DNA from: an uncultured bacterium
GTDB taxonomy: Bacteria > Armatimonadota > HRBIN16
Direction: 5' to 3'
DNA length: 46,385 bases
Assembly: GCA_938027655.1 (NCBI GenBank)
Contig: CALJAP010000200.1
Location: 1 to 46,385 of the forward strand
Each line of letters begins with the position of its first letter. The first letter of the stretch is position 1. Positions 26,625 to 35,036 of the stretch are shown one piece after another. The notes beneath the pieces are model-generated. The model saw nothing but the letters and a program-made list of their open reading frames with translations, did not search any database and was not told the DNA's origin. Made by a program: the position numbers and the translations under genes.

Positions 26625-26869
26625 GTTAGACTACCTCCGCTCGCTGCGCTATACAGGGCGTCCTCCTCCCGATGCGTCGCCAGCCATGCGACAATCACAT
26701 CCCTGTGAAAACGCCAGTGCTTACCTACCTTGCGCCCCGGCAACTTGCCTTGTTCGGCCAGGCGGTAAACGGTGTGCACAGAGATACGAAGATATTCCGC
26801 AAGCTCGCGCACGCTCATTACTTCAATGCTTGTGAGTTCTTTGTTCTTTTCTCGCGCTCGTTCGCTCAT
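26621..26869 (-). CDS. Excisionase/MerR-type helix-turn-helix DNA-binding protein
   Basis: MSVRELAEYLRISVHTVYRLAEQGKLPGRKVGKHWRFHRDVIVAWLA. Confidence 0.9.
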   Translation of the reverse strand: MSERAREKNKELTSIEVMSVRELAEYLRISVHTVYRLAEQGKLPGRKVGKHWRFHRDVIVAWLATHREEDALYSAASGGSLT

Positions 26870-26890
26870 TTTTCGCCCTATTTGCGTATA

Positions 26891-26914
26891 TTTGCCGTTA
26901 TTATCATCGGCAAA
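26891..26914. promoter_or_regulatory. Candidate operator palindrome TTTGCCG-N10-CGGCAAA
   Basis: Perfect 7 bp inverted repeat with AT-rich 10 nt spacer in the divergent intergenic region 26870-26985. Confidence 0.4.
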
Positions 26915-26985
26915 GCTGATAGGTTTCTCTAGGGGTGTTTTCGGAGTAGTAATTCGCGGTCGAGGCGGCGAAAAGATTCTGCGCT

Positions 26986-28098
26986 ATGCACATCACGTTT
27001 CTACAAGCACATCCAGACGCCGTTCCAAGCATGAAGCGGGTGACACAGGCATTACATCGCCACCTGCCCGTCCCCTCGGATGTCCGCTATGTTTGCTCTT
27101 CTCCGCCCTCTGTTCTGCAGCATCGCCTCCCTGCAGCAGCGGTTCATGTGCTGTATGTGGTGTTCACCCGCCGATATCTGCAGCGTCTGGCAGCGCGTAT
27201 CCCGCCTTGCGATGTGTTACACGTCGTAGACCATAGCGAGTCTTTCCTGCTGCCACCAACACGCGCTCATCTGAAAGTGGTTGCCTGCCACGACCTGATT
27301 CCTCTGGCAGCCGAGGAGGTCGTTTACCGCCGTCCGTTTAGCCGCCGGTTGGGACACTGGCTTTACCGGCTCACCGTGCGCGACATCACCCGTGCAGACG
27401 GCGTTGTTGCATGTAGCCGTACAACGGTGCAGGATGTTTTGCATTTTCTTCCCATCGCGCCGGAACGATTAAAGGTGGTACCCGATGGTGTAGACACCGA
27501 TTTCTTCGTTCCCCTGCGCGAGGAGGAACGCTGTCGCTACCGGCAGGAGATGGGCTACGGTGAACAGGAAATCGTGCTGTTACATGTCGGCTCCAATGCG
27601 CCCTACAAGAACATTCCTGCTGTTCTGCGCACTGTAGCATACCTGCACAGTACAGGACATCCGGTGCGGTGGATAAAGGCAGGGCAACCGCTCTCCCCGT
27701 CGCTTCAACAGGTGGCGCGAGAACTGGGTATTGCCGACTGCTTACACATGGAGGGGCCGATAGATGATGCACGCCTGCTCCGGCTATACCAGACCTGTGA
27801 CGTGTTGCTCTTCCCCTCTTTGCGGGAGGGGTTTGGCTTACCGGTGCTTGAGTCGCTGGCTTGCGGTACCCCTGCCGTGATCGCCGATGCGCCCGCGCTG
27901 AACGAGTGGGCAGGCGAAGTATGCCTTAACGCACCGCCTAACGACATACAGGCTCTGGCAGAGAAAGTGCTGCACAGTGCGGAAGAAGGTCATTCCCCCG
28001 GCTATCGGGCGCGCTTGCGGGAGTTTGCCTTACAGTACAGCTGGCGAGAAATCGCCGCACAGATGGTGCAAGCCTATCGTGAGTGGGGAGCATCATGA
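26986..28098 (+). CDS. Glycosyltransferase family 4 (GT-B)
   Basis: VVACSRTTVQDVLHFLPIAPERLKVVPDGVDTDFF, LLFPSLREGFGLPVLESLACGTPAVIAD. Confidence 0.93.
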   Translation: MHITFLQAHPDAVPSMKRVTQALHRHLPVPSDVRYVCSSPPSVLQHRLPAAAVHVLYVVFTRRYLQRLAARIPPCDVLHVVDHSESFLLPPTRAHLKVVACHDLIPLAAEEVVYRRPFSRRLGHWLYRLTVRDITRADGVVACSRTTVQDVLHFLPIAPERLKVVPDGVDTDFFVPLREEERCRYRQEMGYGEQEIVLLHVGSNAPYKNIPAVLRTVAYLHSTGHPVRWIKAGQPLSPSLQQVARELGIADCLHMEGPIDDARLLRLYQTCDVLLFPSLREGFGLPVLESLACGTPAVIADAPALNEWAGEVCLNAPPNDIQALAEKVLHSAEEGHSPGYRARLREFALQYSWREIAAQMVQAYREWGAS

Positions 28099-29204
28099 AG
28101 GTGCTTTATGTGAACCAGTGGGGAGGACTGGGGGGAGCGGAAATCAGCCTGCTGCGCGTGCTGCAGAACCTGAAAGAAGAGCAGATACAGCCGGTGCTCG
28201 CCTGTCCACCGGGCGCACTGGCGGAGGAAGCACATGCCATCGGTGTAGAGGTTGTGCCGGTACAGATTCCCTCCCTGCGACATCGGGACAAGCCTCGTGC
28301 CAGGGATATACAGCGCCTTCGTCAGGCGATGATGTGCTGCGACCTCGTGCACGCTTACTCGGTACGTGCGGGCTGGTACGCCGGTCGCCTCTGCCGTGAG
28401 CTGCACGTGCCGATGGTGTGGTCGATACATGACCTGTTTCCCTTCCTGTGGCAGAGGCTATGGCTACGGATGGTTGCCCAACGCTACGCACAGGCGGTGG
28501 TAGCGTACTCACAGATTCTCCAGAAACAGTTTGGCGATGGGCTGAGGGATAAGGTGCACCTGGTGCCTCATGGTGTGGACATCCGCACCTTTGCCCCTCT
28601 GGAAGATACACAACGCGTTCTGGTGCGCCAGCACTGTGAAACACCGGCAGACGCTCCGGTCGTGCTTCATGCAGGACGCTTGATGCCCTTCAAGGGGCAG
28701 CACCTCTTTTTGCAAATGGCACAGCACCTGCTGCAGAAACGGCAAAACCTTTTGCCTGTCTTCTGGCTTGCGGGCGACGCCAGTATGGGCGACCATCGTT
28801 ACGCAGCGAGAATAAGGGCGAGGGCGCACAGCATCGAACCACAGGTGCGCTGGCTGGGATTCCAACGTGCTATTGCCCCTATTATTGCCGCTGCCGATGT
28901 GCTGGTGCATTGTAGCACGCGCCCCGAACCGTTCGGGCTGGTGGTGCTGGAGGCGATGGCTTGTGGCACGGCAGTAGTCTCGGCAAATCAGGGCGCACCA
29001 GCGGAAATCATCGAGAACGGCCGCACCGGGCTCGTAACGCCTCCCAACGATGTCAACGCTCTTGCTGAGGCGGTACACACCCTGCTCGCGGACACAGAAC
29101 GGAGGCGCATAATGACCACCTCTGCCCGCCGCGTTGTGTGCGAGCGATACACTCTGGAACAGCATATCCAGCGGCTTGTCGAGATATACCGTGCGTTATT
29201 GTAG
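28095..29204 (+). CDS. Glycosyltransferase family 4 (GT-B)
   Basis: MKVLYVNQWGGLGGAEISLLRVLQNL, VHLVPHGVDIRTF, VHCSTRPEPFGLVVLEAMACGTAVVSANQGAPAEIIENGRTGLVTPPND. ATG overlaps the previous stop. Confidence 0.94.
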   Translation: MKVLYVNQWGGLGGAEISLLRVLQNLKEEQIQPVLACPPGALAEEAHAIGVEVVPVQIPSLRHRDKPRARDIQRLRQAMMCCDLVHAYSVRAGWYAGRLCRELHVPMVWSIHDLFPFLWQRLWLRMVAQRYAQAVVAYSQILQKQFGDGLRDKVHLVPHGVDIRTFAPLEDTQRVLVRQHCETPADAPVVLHAGRLMPFKGQHLFLQMAQHLLQKRQNLLPVFWLAGDASMGDHRYAARIRARAHSIEPQVRWLGFQRAIAPIIAAADVLVHCSTRPEPFGLVVLEAMACGTAVVSANQGAPAEIIENGRTGLVTPPNDVNALAEAVHTLLADTERRRIMTTSARRVVCERYTLEQHIQRLVEIYRALL

Positions 29205-29750
29205 ACCGCGTTGCCATCGCTCGAAGTGTTCTCGGGCGAGGCGTTCCCATCCCTGACGTACCAGATTCAGCCCGAACATGTACAGCTCGAACCGTTCCGA
29301 TAACCGCCGGAACAACGGCGCCTCATGCCGCCACTCGCCTTCCTCGAAGGTGGAAACGATGTAGTATGATTTCTTGCCCTGCTGCACGTAGTCGATAAGT
29401 GCGTCTTTGCTCAGGGCGTGGCGCAGACGCGGCATCGCTTCAGGGTATACCCCGGACCAGAACAGCGTAAAGTCGCCGATATGGCGATGCACCTCACGTT
29501 CGCGCGCAAAGGAAGCGGCGTTCAGGAGCACATCGCCCTCTGCCAGCATTTCCGCCACTTCCTGCAATGCCCTGCCGCGAGCATCCCGGATTCGGTACAC
29601 GTTGTCGATGTGGGTGAATTCGGTCAACAGGTTCACCATGTAGCGCAAAACGTCCGGCTCGTACTCCTGCAGCACGCGCGTGAACGCCTGTTCTACCAGC
29701 GTGCCGAACAGCTGCCTGAGCGGATGTCGTTCCGAGACAGGTTGTGGCAT
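29196..29750 (-). CDS. Conserved hypothetical protein
   Basis: Long ORF with GGAG-like RBS region; MPQPVSERHPLRQLFGTLVEQAFTRVLQEYEPDVLRYMVNLLTEFTHIDNVYRIRD; no family recognised with certainty. Confidence 0.6.
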   Translation of the reverse strand: MPQPVSERHPLRQLFGTLVEQAFTRVLQEYEPDVLRYMVNLLTEFTHIDNVYRIRDARGRALQEVAEMLAEGDVLLNAASFAREREVHRHIGDFTLFWSGVYPEAMPRLRHALSKDALIDYVQQGKKSYYIVSTFEEGEWRHEAPLFRRLSERFELYMFGLNLVRQGWERLAREHFERWQRGLQ

Positions 29751-29864
29751 CGCATCTCCCTCCTGCTGTAAGCCCTCTGGAGAATCTTGCCACATTCGCC
29801 ACTATCCATTATACTATGACCGGTTGAGAAAGAGTTTCGTTCCGGTACCCCGGAGGCAAACGAA

Positions 29865-30032
29865 ATGTCTCGTAACGGAAAAGCCGATGACCGTCATGCG
29901 CTAGATATGCCTGCGTGGATGGTTGCGCTAGTGATTGTGGTGATGCTGTTGATAGCTGTGTGGGCGTTCTGGCATAGCGCGAGGGTTTCATACGAGTCAC
30001 TGCCGCGCAACCAGTCCGCGGTGGCACAGTAG
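29865..30032 (+). CDS. 55-aa single-TM small membrane protein (below ORF-track cutoff)
   Basis: MSRNGKADDRHALDMPAWMVALVIVVMLLIAVWAFWHSARVSYESLPRNQSAVAQ; CGGAGG RBS-like sequence upstream of the ATG. Confidence 0.55.
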   Translation: MSRNGKADDRHALDMPAWMVALVIVVMLLIAVWAFWHSARVSYESLPRNQSAVAQ

Positions 30033-30033
30033 A

Positions 30034-30068
30034 GGAAAAAGGGCGTCCCTCTTCTTGCAGGGACGCCC
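30034..30068 (-). terminator. Hairpin terminator downstream of the prepilin remnant (- strand)
   Basis: Perfect 10 bp stem GGGCGTCCCT (30041-30050)/AGGGACGCCC (30059-30068); on the - strand the stem is followed by TTTTTCC. Confidence 0.65.
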
Positions 30069-30080
30069 CTACGGAGCTTG

Positions 30081-30467
30081 TTATGGTGGCAACTGCTCTG
30101 GCGCAACGGTAGCCCTCGCTCCCTTGCCTTTCATCGGTCCCGTGTAGTAACCGGGCGCAGTCGGCTCAAGAGCAGTCCGGCATGTGCGCCATCTGCTTCC
30201 AGCGCCCCTCGCTAAAGGATGGACAGCGCATCGTGCCATTGGGGGCTACGCCCACGAAGTGCATGGAATAAGCGTCTCGTCGTAGTCCTGCCCGTACATC
30301 TGATGGGCAGTGCCGATTTGCTTGGCGTTGCTCAAGCAGGTAGTAGCACGTGCCTTCTCGCGCGCCTGCGAGAAAACAGGGAACAGAATGGCTGCCAGTA
30401 TCGCGATAATCGCGATAACGACAAGCAGCTCGATGAGTGTGAAACCGTGTCGGTTTGCTGGTTTCAT
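30081..30467 (-). pseudogene. Degraded type IV prepilin-like (pseudopilin) gene
   Basis: [64 protein letters not shown] is an intact prepilin N terminus but stops at 73 aa; downstream fragments in other frames (NGTMRCPSFSEGRWKQMAHMPDC; EPTAPGYYTGPMKGKGARATVAPEQLPP*). Confidence 0.6.
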
Positions 30468-30502
30468 GTGTTTGCCCCCCCTTGAAAAAAGGAGGGTCTT
30501 GA

Positions 30503-30615
30503 GGCATTGGCGGCTGAAGCCGTTCCTCCTCAGACCAAGCCAGCCTTCGCTGTCCCAGCAAGCCCTGCGTAGGCAGGGCTTTGCTTGCGAGGGAACGGCT
30601 TTAGCCGTGAGAGAG
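30503..30615. repeat. MITE-like/REP-like element with terminal inverted repeats GCGGCTGAAGCCGTTCCTC ... GAGGGAACGGCTTTAGCCGT and inner hairpin
   Basis: Ends are imperfect inverted repeats; inner AGCCCTGCGTAGGCAGGGCT hairpin; related CGGCTTCAGCCG core at 15025-15036. Confidence 0.6.
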
Positions 30616-30711
30616 GCAGTACGACGAGAGGTCACGTCATATCCTCTGCATAGAGGAATAACCTGTGTGTGGAGAACTGAATCAGTAACACGTTGTCACG
30701 GGAGGCAGCCG

Positions 30712-31536
30712 ATGAAAACATGCTTCAACACGATTACCTGCGGGGTGGATAAACCGCTGGAAGCCACACTGGACCTGCTGGGCAAATACGGCTACGAGGG
30801 TGTGGAGATAGAAGCAGGACGAATCGACGATTATCTCACACGCCATTCCATAAGCGACCTCAAACGCCAGCTGGCGAAAAATCGCCTTCAGGTCGCGGCG
30901 ATTATGGCATTTCCCTTCTTCGCCTTCGATACCGCTCAACAAGAAGAGCAGCTGCGCCGCATTGACAAATACGCGCGCATCGCCCGCCAGCTGGGTAGTA
31001 AAACCCTCCTTTGCTTTACCGCCGACGCCCCACCGCCCGGCATGGGTATCGCCGAAGCCATCGAGCGGGCAGGCAAAGCCGCCCAGCGCTACGGCGAGGT
31101 CAGCGGACAGCATGAGGTGAAGTGCGCTCTGGAGCCTATTGGCGGTGCGCCCTTCATGCCCGGTCCCCGACAGGCACTGGCTGTGGTAGGGGCGTCTACC
31201 AGTCGCCATGTGGGCATCATGATGGACACCTTCCATTACTACAAATCGGGTATCCCGCTGGACGAGATACGCCGGCTGCCACGTGAGCATCTGCTGATTG
31301 TACACGTGAACGACTGCCCGGACCTGCCCCGCGAACAGCTGAACGACGGCCACCGCGTCTATCCCGGGCATGGCGCCATCCCCCTCGTGGAGGAGTTTCG
31401 CATCCTCAAACACGAGGTGGGATACAAAGGCTTCCTGAGCATCGAAATCTTTAACCGCGACTACTGGACGGACTCGCACGAGAACGTCATCCGCAACGCC
31501 AAATTGGCGATAGATGCTGTGCTGGCGAAGGTGTGA
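30712..31536 (+). CDS. Sugar phosphate isomerase/epimerase (TIM-barrel)
   Basis: MKTCFNTITCGVDKPLEATLDLLGKYGYEGVEIEAGRI ... VGIMMDTFHYYKSGIPLDEI ... HLLIVHVNDCP ... VYPGHGAIPLVEEFRILK; RBS GGAGG upstream. Confidence 0.9.
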   Translation: MKTCFNTITCGVDKPLEATLDLLGKYGYEGVEIEAGRIDDYLTRHSISDLKRQLAKNRLQVAAIMAFPFFAFDTAQQEEQLRRIDKYARIARQLGSKTLLCFTADAPPPGMGIAEAIERAGKAAQRYGEVSGQHEVKCALEPIGGAPFMPGPRQALAVVGASTSRHVGIMMDTFHYYKSGIPLDEIRRLPREHLLIVHVNDCPDLPREQLNDGHRVYPGHGAIPLVEEFRILKHEVGYKGFLSIEIFNRDYWTDSHENVIRNAKLAIDAVLAKV

Positions 31537-31552
31537 GAGAGGAGGCGACAAC

Positions 31553-32611
31553 ATGGAAAAGGTTCGGCTGGGATACGTTGGGGCAGGCTTCATGGCACAA
31601 GCGGTGCACTTGCCCAATTTTACCGCCCTGCCCGATTGCGAGGTAGTGGCGCTGGCGGAAATGCGTCCCCAGCTGGCGCAGAGAGTGGCGCAACGCTTCG
31701 GCATCCCTCGCGTGTACACCACGCACAACGAGATGCTATTAGACCCCGACATCGATGCGGTGGCGGTATCGGCGCACTTCGTGCATCAGGCGCAGGTAGC
31801 GGAGGATGCACTTCGGGCGGGCAAGCCGGTATACATGGAAAAACCGATGGCGCTAACGGTGGAGCGTGCCGAACGCCTGTTACAGGCGGCGCGTGAGGGC
31901 GGCGGTCGGCTGATGGTGGCATACATGAAACGCTACGACGCGGGTATTGAGCTGGCAAAGCAGTTGATAGACACCTATCGCCGGTCAGGCGAGCTGGGCA
32001 AACTCTTCTATCTGCGTGCCCGCTGCTTTGGCGGTAACTGGACGGCGGGTAACTCGGGTACAGTTATTGGCACAGATGAGCCGTATCCGGACACGCCTCT
32101 CGAAGTACCCGAATGGCTGCCCGAACGTTACCACCAGAGCTACACGAACTACCTGCAGGTATTCACCCACAACGTCAACCTTGCTCGATGGCTGCTGGAA
32201 GTGGGGGACGACTGGCAGGTAGTGTCGGCAGACCTCGATGACGACGGCTACACGGGCGTGGCGGTGCTCAAGATGGGAGGGGTGCGCATGGCGATGGAGA
32301 CCGGCTCGCTGGCGGCACACAAATGGGACGAGGATACCCAGGTGTACTTCCAGAAAGGCTGGGTGAAGGCGACCTCGCCGTCTCTGTTATTGCGCAACGC
32401 CTGCGCTGAGGTGGAAGTGTACCGTGCGGGCGACACACCGGAGTACCTGCGCCCCTTCCCCCAAGAGGGCTGGTCGTGGTCGTTCCAACGCGAGGCACAG
32501 CATTTCATCCATTGTGTGCGCACCGGCGAGCGGTTTCGCTCCTCAGGGGAAGATACCGTCCAGGATGTGCGCATCTTCGAAGCCATCTACCGCAACTGGC
32601 TGGGGATATGA
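31553..32611 (+). CDS. Gfo/Idh/MocA family oxidoreductase
   Basis: VRLGYVGAGFMAQAVHLPNFTALPDCEVVALAE, GKPVYMEKPMALTVERAERLLQAA; GGAGG RBS. Confidence 0.95.
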   Translation: MEKVRLGYVGAGFMAQAVHLPNFTALPDCEVVALAEMRPQLAQRVAQRFGIPRVYTTHNEMLLDPDIDAVAVSAHFVHQAQVAEDALRAGKPVYMEKPMALTVERAERLLQAAREGGGRLMVAYMKRYDAGIELAKQLIDTYRRSGELGKLFYLRARCFGGNWTAGNSGTVIGTDEPYPDTPLEVPEWLPERYHQSYTNYLQVFTHNVNLARWLLEVGDDWQVVSADLDDDGYTGVAVLKMGGVRMAMETGSLAAHKWDEDTQVYFQKGWVKATSPSLLLRNACAEVEVYRAGDTPEYLRPFPQEGWSWSFQREAQHFIHCVRTGERFRSSGEDTVQDVRIFEAIYRNWLGI

Positions 32612-32723
32612 ACCCGTATCACTGTGGTTGCGACAGTCGGTTGTGTAAAGCTCAAATTGCTAAATCCCTCCGATTCATGGCACAATAGAGTGTGCAGGTA
32701 ACCCTATCAGGAGGGAACTTTGC

Positions 32724-33182
32724 GTGCGCACCAGCGTTCTAATACAACGGGAGCCGGATGCAGTAGACCTACCTCTGCCCCAGTATGCAACGCCCGGGTC
32801 GGCGGGGGCAGACCTGTACGCAGCAGTCGAAGAGCCGGTTGTGCTACACCCCGGCGAGCGGCGCCGCATCAGCACGGGCATCCGGATCGCCCTGCCACCC
32901 GGTTACGAGGCGCAGGTTCGTCCGCGCAGCGGACTGGCTGACCGATACGGGCTGGGTATGGTGAACGCGCCGGGTACTATCGATAGCGACTATCGCGGGG
33001 TGATACAGGTCATCCTGATCAACTTGGGACAGGAACCGATTACCATCCGACGTGGCGACCGTATCGCACAGCTGGTGATAGCTCCGGTAGTGCAAGCCAT
33101 CTGGCAGGAGGTACACAATCTCCCCGAAACCGAGCGTGCCGAAGGTGGATTTGGCAGCACCGGTTTCTCTGCAGACGAGTAA
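32724..33182 (+). CDS. dut: dUTP diphosphatase
   Basis: LPQYATPGSAGADLYAA, VRPRSGLADRYGLGMVNAPGTIDSDYRGVIQVILINLG, GDRIAQLVIAPV, RAEGGFGSTGF: all five dUTPase motifs. Confidence 0.98.
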   Translation: MRTSVLIQREPDAVDLPLPQYATPGSAGADLYAAVEEPVVLHPGERRRISTGIRIALPPGYEAQVRPRSGLADRYGLGMVNAPGTIDSDYRGVIQVILINLGQEPITIRRGDRIAQLVIAPVVQAIWQEVHNLPETERAEGGFGSTGFSADE

Positions 33183-33201
33183 CAGAAGAGGGGTGTAAAC
33201 T

Positions 33202-34293
33202 ATGAGGTTCTGCGACCATTGTCTTGCACCATTAAGTCAGAATGCGACACATTGCCCCGAATGCGGTCTACCGGTAACATCCGGTACCGATGACCCGCTC
33301 TTGATCGAAGAAGAAGAGCGCATGGTCAACCCGCGTCTGGCGCACGCGAACCTGTTGCGCATGCGCGGTCAGTGGGAGGAGGCGATGCGTGTGTGTGCAG
33401 ACGTCCTGCGCCACTTCCCCGGCAACGTGCACGCGCACGCGCTCATGGGCGATATCCACCGCGACCAGGGCAATCTGGAAGAGGCAGCACAATGGTATAA
33501 ACTGGCTTTAGAGCTTGCCCCGGATAGCACGGTAGACCGCCAGCGGCTGGAGCAGGTGCAACGCGAACTGGAACTGCGCCAGCAAGCACAAAGCCAGTCG
33601 CAAGAAATGGAGCATTTGCAGAGGCAGGCGCGCACCTTACGCATCTTCAGCGCATCGGTGCTGGCACTGGCGGTGTTCATTGCCATCGGTATCACGTGGG
33701 CGTTTCAGAGCCGGATTGCCGGAGGCTCCACCCCGCTCAGCATCACCACCTCTCGCCTTCCGGTGGAAGCATCCACCGTACCTTCCTTGCCCGCGCCGAA
33801 CGGAAATGTGGCAACCGCTCCTGTGGCTCCCCCAGAAACCCAGCCAGAAATGGGCGCGCCCGTAACAAAACCGAAGGCGGAAGTACGCCCGCGCACGGAA
33901 GACGATCTGGTTGCAGAGAAGATAAAGGAGTGGCTGCGTCAGCATGAGGTCACACCCAGCCTGCTCACGGCCACTACCGACCCGCTGGCGAATCACCTGC
34001 TCGTTACCTTCGGCTACACCTTAGATGTGAGCAAAGAGACGCTTTATCGTACCGCATGGCTCTGTGCAGCAGCCGCCTTTGCCGTACAACCCGACGTCCA
34101 GACGGTTCGGATACGCTGTCTGGTACCGGTTAACACGCCAGCCGTGGGGAGAATGTTGATGCTGGGCTTTGCCGCCGACATCTTACGCAAGCAGATGCCG
34201 CCTCAGCCCGTGGACACCCCTGCCAAAGATATTCCCGCCTTTTTCCAGAACGTGTATTACAACCCGGCAGCGGGGATGACACCTGCTCAGTAA
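33202..34293 (+). CDS. Zinc-ribbon + TPR + TM protein
   Basis: CDHCLAPLSQNATHCPECGLPV zinc ribbon, TPR-like segment, TM helix LRIFSASVLALAVFIAIGITWAF. Confidence 0.8.
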   Translation: MRFCDHCLAPLSQNATHCPECGLPVTSGTDDPLLIEEEERMVNPRLAHANLLRMRGQWEEAMRVCADVLRHFPGNVHAHALMGDIHRDQGNLEEAAQWYKLALELAPDSTVDRQRLEQVQRELELRQQAQSQSQEMEHLQRQARTLRIFSASVLALAVFIAIGITWAFQSRIAGGSTPLSITTSRLPVEASTVPSLPAPNGNVATAPVAPPETQPEMGAPVTKPKAEVRPRTEDDLVAEKIKEWLRQHEVTPSLLTATTDPLANHLLVTFGYTLDVSKETLYRTAWLCAAAAFAVQPDVQTVRIRCLVPVNTPAVGRMLMLGFAADILRKQMPPQPVDTPAKDIPAFFQNVYYNPAAGMTPAQ

Positions 34294-34319
34294 GACGGCG
34301 TCGTGCCACATGATGCGCC

Positions 34320-34364
34320 TCTGGAGGGCGAGGCTGTTGCCGACCGTGAAGGTTCGCCCTCCAG
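34320..34364. repeat. Dispersed repeat containing TCTGGAGGGCGAGGCT; forms hairpin (34321-34331/34354-34364)
   Basis: 16-mer TCTGGAGGGCGAGGCT recurs inverted at 39411-39426; 11 bp self-complementary arms CTGGAGGGCGA/TCGCCCTCCAG. Confidence 0.7.
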
Positions 34365-34379
34365 CGCGATACGATGCAC

Positions 34380-35009
34380 CTACTTCCCCGAAGCCCGTTG
34401 CTGCAAGCCCTTGAAGAAGTTATCCCAATATTCCGCCGCTCTCTGCCCAAAAGGAGTGCTAGTATCCGGCTTGAAGGGGTTGAAATCCTTCATCTGGGCG
34501 GCATCGGGCATGCGGAAATTGCTCCCTGGTGCACCACCGGGTCTTGCTCCAGGTGCACCCCCGGGTTGCCCGCCTGGTCCGCCCGGGCGCATCCCCATAC
34601 CGCCGGGCCCGCCTCGGCGATTGCGTCGCTCCGCCTCGATGCGCGCGATAGCGTTCAGCTGGTTCACGTTCAACGCCGCCTTAATGCCCTTGAGCGCGTT
34701 TTTGGCATCATCTTGAGTCATCTTCGGCTTGTTTCGGTAAGGCTGCAACACCGAGAGGATTTTCTTTGCCTGCGCCGATGTTAGCTTTGTCTTGGGGTCC
34801 TTGTCAACCTGCTCTAGCGCCCGAAGCGTACTGGTCAGCTGTAGGGTATATTTGTGCGCCTCGCGCCACTTGCGGAACTCCTCTATGCGTCGTTGCATCT
34901 CGGGGGTCATCTGAAAGCCCCCTGCGCCCGGCGGCGGTTGGGCGATGGCAGCGATGGCTGCTATCACCAGAAGCAACACGCCTGCCCACAGCGTTAATCC
35001 CTTCATCAT
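34380..35009 (-). CDS. Secreted Gly/Pro/Met-rich hypothetical protein
   Basis: Signal peptide, LTSAQAKKILSVLQPYRNKPKMTQDDAKNALKGIKAALN, then GGPGGMGMRPGGPGGQPGGAPGARPGG low-complexity tract; adjacent to efflux operon. Confidence 0.75.
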   Translation of the reverse strand: MMKGLTLWAGVLLLVIAAIAAIAQPPPGAGGFQMTPEMQRRIEEFRKWREAHKYTLQLTSTLRALEQVDKDPKTKLTSAQAKKILSVLQPYRNKPKMTQDDAKNALKGIKAALNVNQLNAIARIEAERRNRRGGPGGMGMRPGGPGGQPGGAPGARPGGAPGSNFRMPDAAQMKDFNPFKPDTSTPFGQRAAEYWDNFFKGLQQRASGK

Positions 35010-35036
35010 ATGGTTCCTCCTTCGCAGATTTTTGGG

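Noticed and set aside
26621-26869. HTH protein as evidence for an integrated mobile element (excisionase)
   Set aside because: No integrase, recombinase or attachment repeats nearby; this HTH class is also used by many chromosomal regulators.
30310-30711. N-terminal extension of the sugar isomerase ORF to 30310
   Set aside because: It reads through the antisense prepilin remnant and MITE-like element; ATG 30712 has a GGAGG RBS and the expected family start.
32657-32686. Promoter TTGCTA-N18-CACAAT upstream of dut
   Set aside because: Weak -10 and non-optimal spacing; not strong enough to list as a feature.
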